Shown in pieces: positions 58,284 to 58,340 of a DNA stretch of 58,340 bases. Source of the DNA: Spirochaetaceae bacterium (GTDB lineage: Bacteria; Spirochaetota; Spirochaetia; DSM-27196; PXBQ01); the NCBI GenBank assembly GCA_007695285.1, contig REEC01000058.1:1-58340 (forward strand). The letters run 5' to 3'. A program made the position numbers and the translations under genes. The stretch's first letter is position 1. Each line of letters opens with the position of its first letter. Below the pieces are notes generated by a model. It did no database searches, was not told where the DNA came from, and worked only from the letters and a program-made list of their open reading frames with translations.

Positions 58284-58340
58284 GATTGGTGGTCCTTCTG
58301 TTATTGGTTTGAATGGTGACAGCCATTCGGATGACGTATA

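Overview
This 58.3 kb window is one gene-dense stretch of a GC-rich (roughly 58 % by eye) bacterial chromosome, with no rRNA, tRNA, CRISPR array, insertion sequence or prophage that I could see. The organism is most likely a free-living, saccharolytic spirochaete (Spirochaetota). The support is a very large FapA/DUF342 protein next to a MinD-like ATPase, a MurA with Asp in place of the fosfomycin-target Cys (known from spirochaetes among others), cyclic-nucleotide-binding GGDEF proteins, complete lipoprotein machinery (lgt, lnt), xylA and class II fumarase. The assignment is inference; no rRNA gene is present to fix it.

Layout. 1-4.7 kb: amino-sugar/polysaccharide cluster (DUF4838 protein, NagB-like deaminase, PIG-L deacetylase, phosphoesterase). 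4.8-7.9 kb: a five-gene minus-strand operon that matches the protein-thiocarboxylate route to homocysteine (HcyS/MetY/HcyF/HcyD) with a TusA-like protein as last gene; HcyS carries an unusual 26-residue tail after its Gly-Gly-Gly. 8.1-11.1 kb: xylA, GAF-HD-GYP protein, and a small ribbon-helix-helix/Cys-His regulator with a palindromic operator in its own promoter. 11.2-20.2 kb: yidD-cobW-lnt facing a membrane protein-minD-fapA-lgt operon. 20.3-29.2 kb: ctpA-rsmE-tagA, M23 peptidase-fxsA, thyX, DUF92, NYN-LOTUS, NusG-II protein, apbE. 29.3-33.7 kb: NDH-2/DoxX fusion, prenyl synthase, rlmE, rhomboid. 34.4-39.5 kb: signalling block (PAP2-like, Cys4-containing histidine kinase, two CNB-GGDEF proteins, one degenerate) and pyrC. 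39.6-49.0 kb: BI-1 protein, HD protein, thrC-lysC, murA, DnaJ-domain protein and two lineage-type membrane proteins. 49.1-56.7 kb: ECF sigma/anti-sigma/UPF0145, an AT-rich DnaA-box cluster, PspA stress operon, SDR, sigma-54 activator, rubredoxin, TPR protein. 56.9-58.3 kb: fumC.

Two cross-cutting points stand out. First, many transcription-unit heads lack a Shine-Dalgarno sequence and instead have a good sigma-70 promoter whose -10 box ends 6-10 nt before the start codon (yidD, the minD-operon head, DUF92, NYN, apbE, rhomboid, a CNB protein, pyrC, the HD protein, lysC), implying leaderless mRNAs; internal genes are instead coupled by 4-bp ATGA-type overlaps. Second, the convergent 299-bp gap at 50.4-50.7 kb holds five same-orientation DnaA boxes around an AT-rich core and may be a replication origin or DnaA-titration site. 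All coordinates, motifs and promoter spacings were read by eye; family names come from motif recognition, not database searches.
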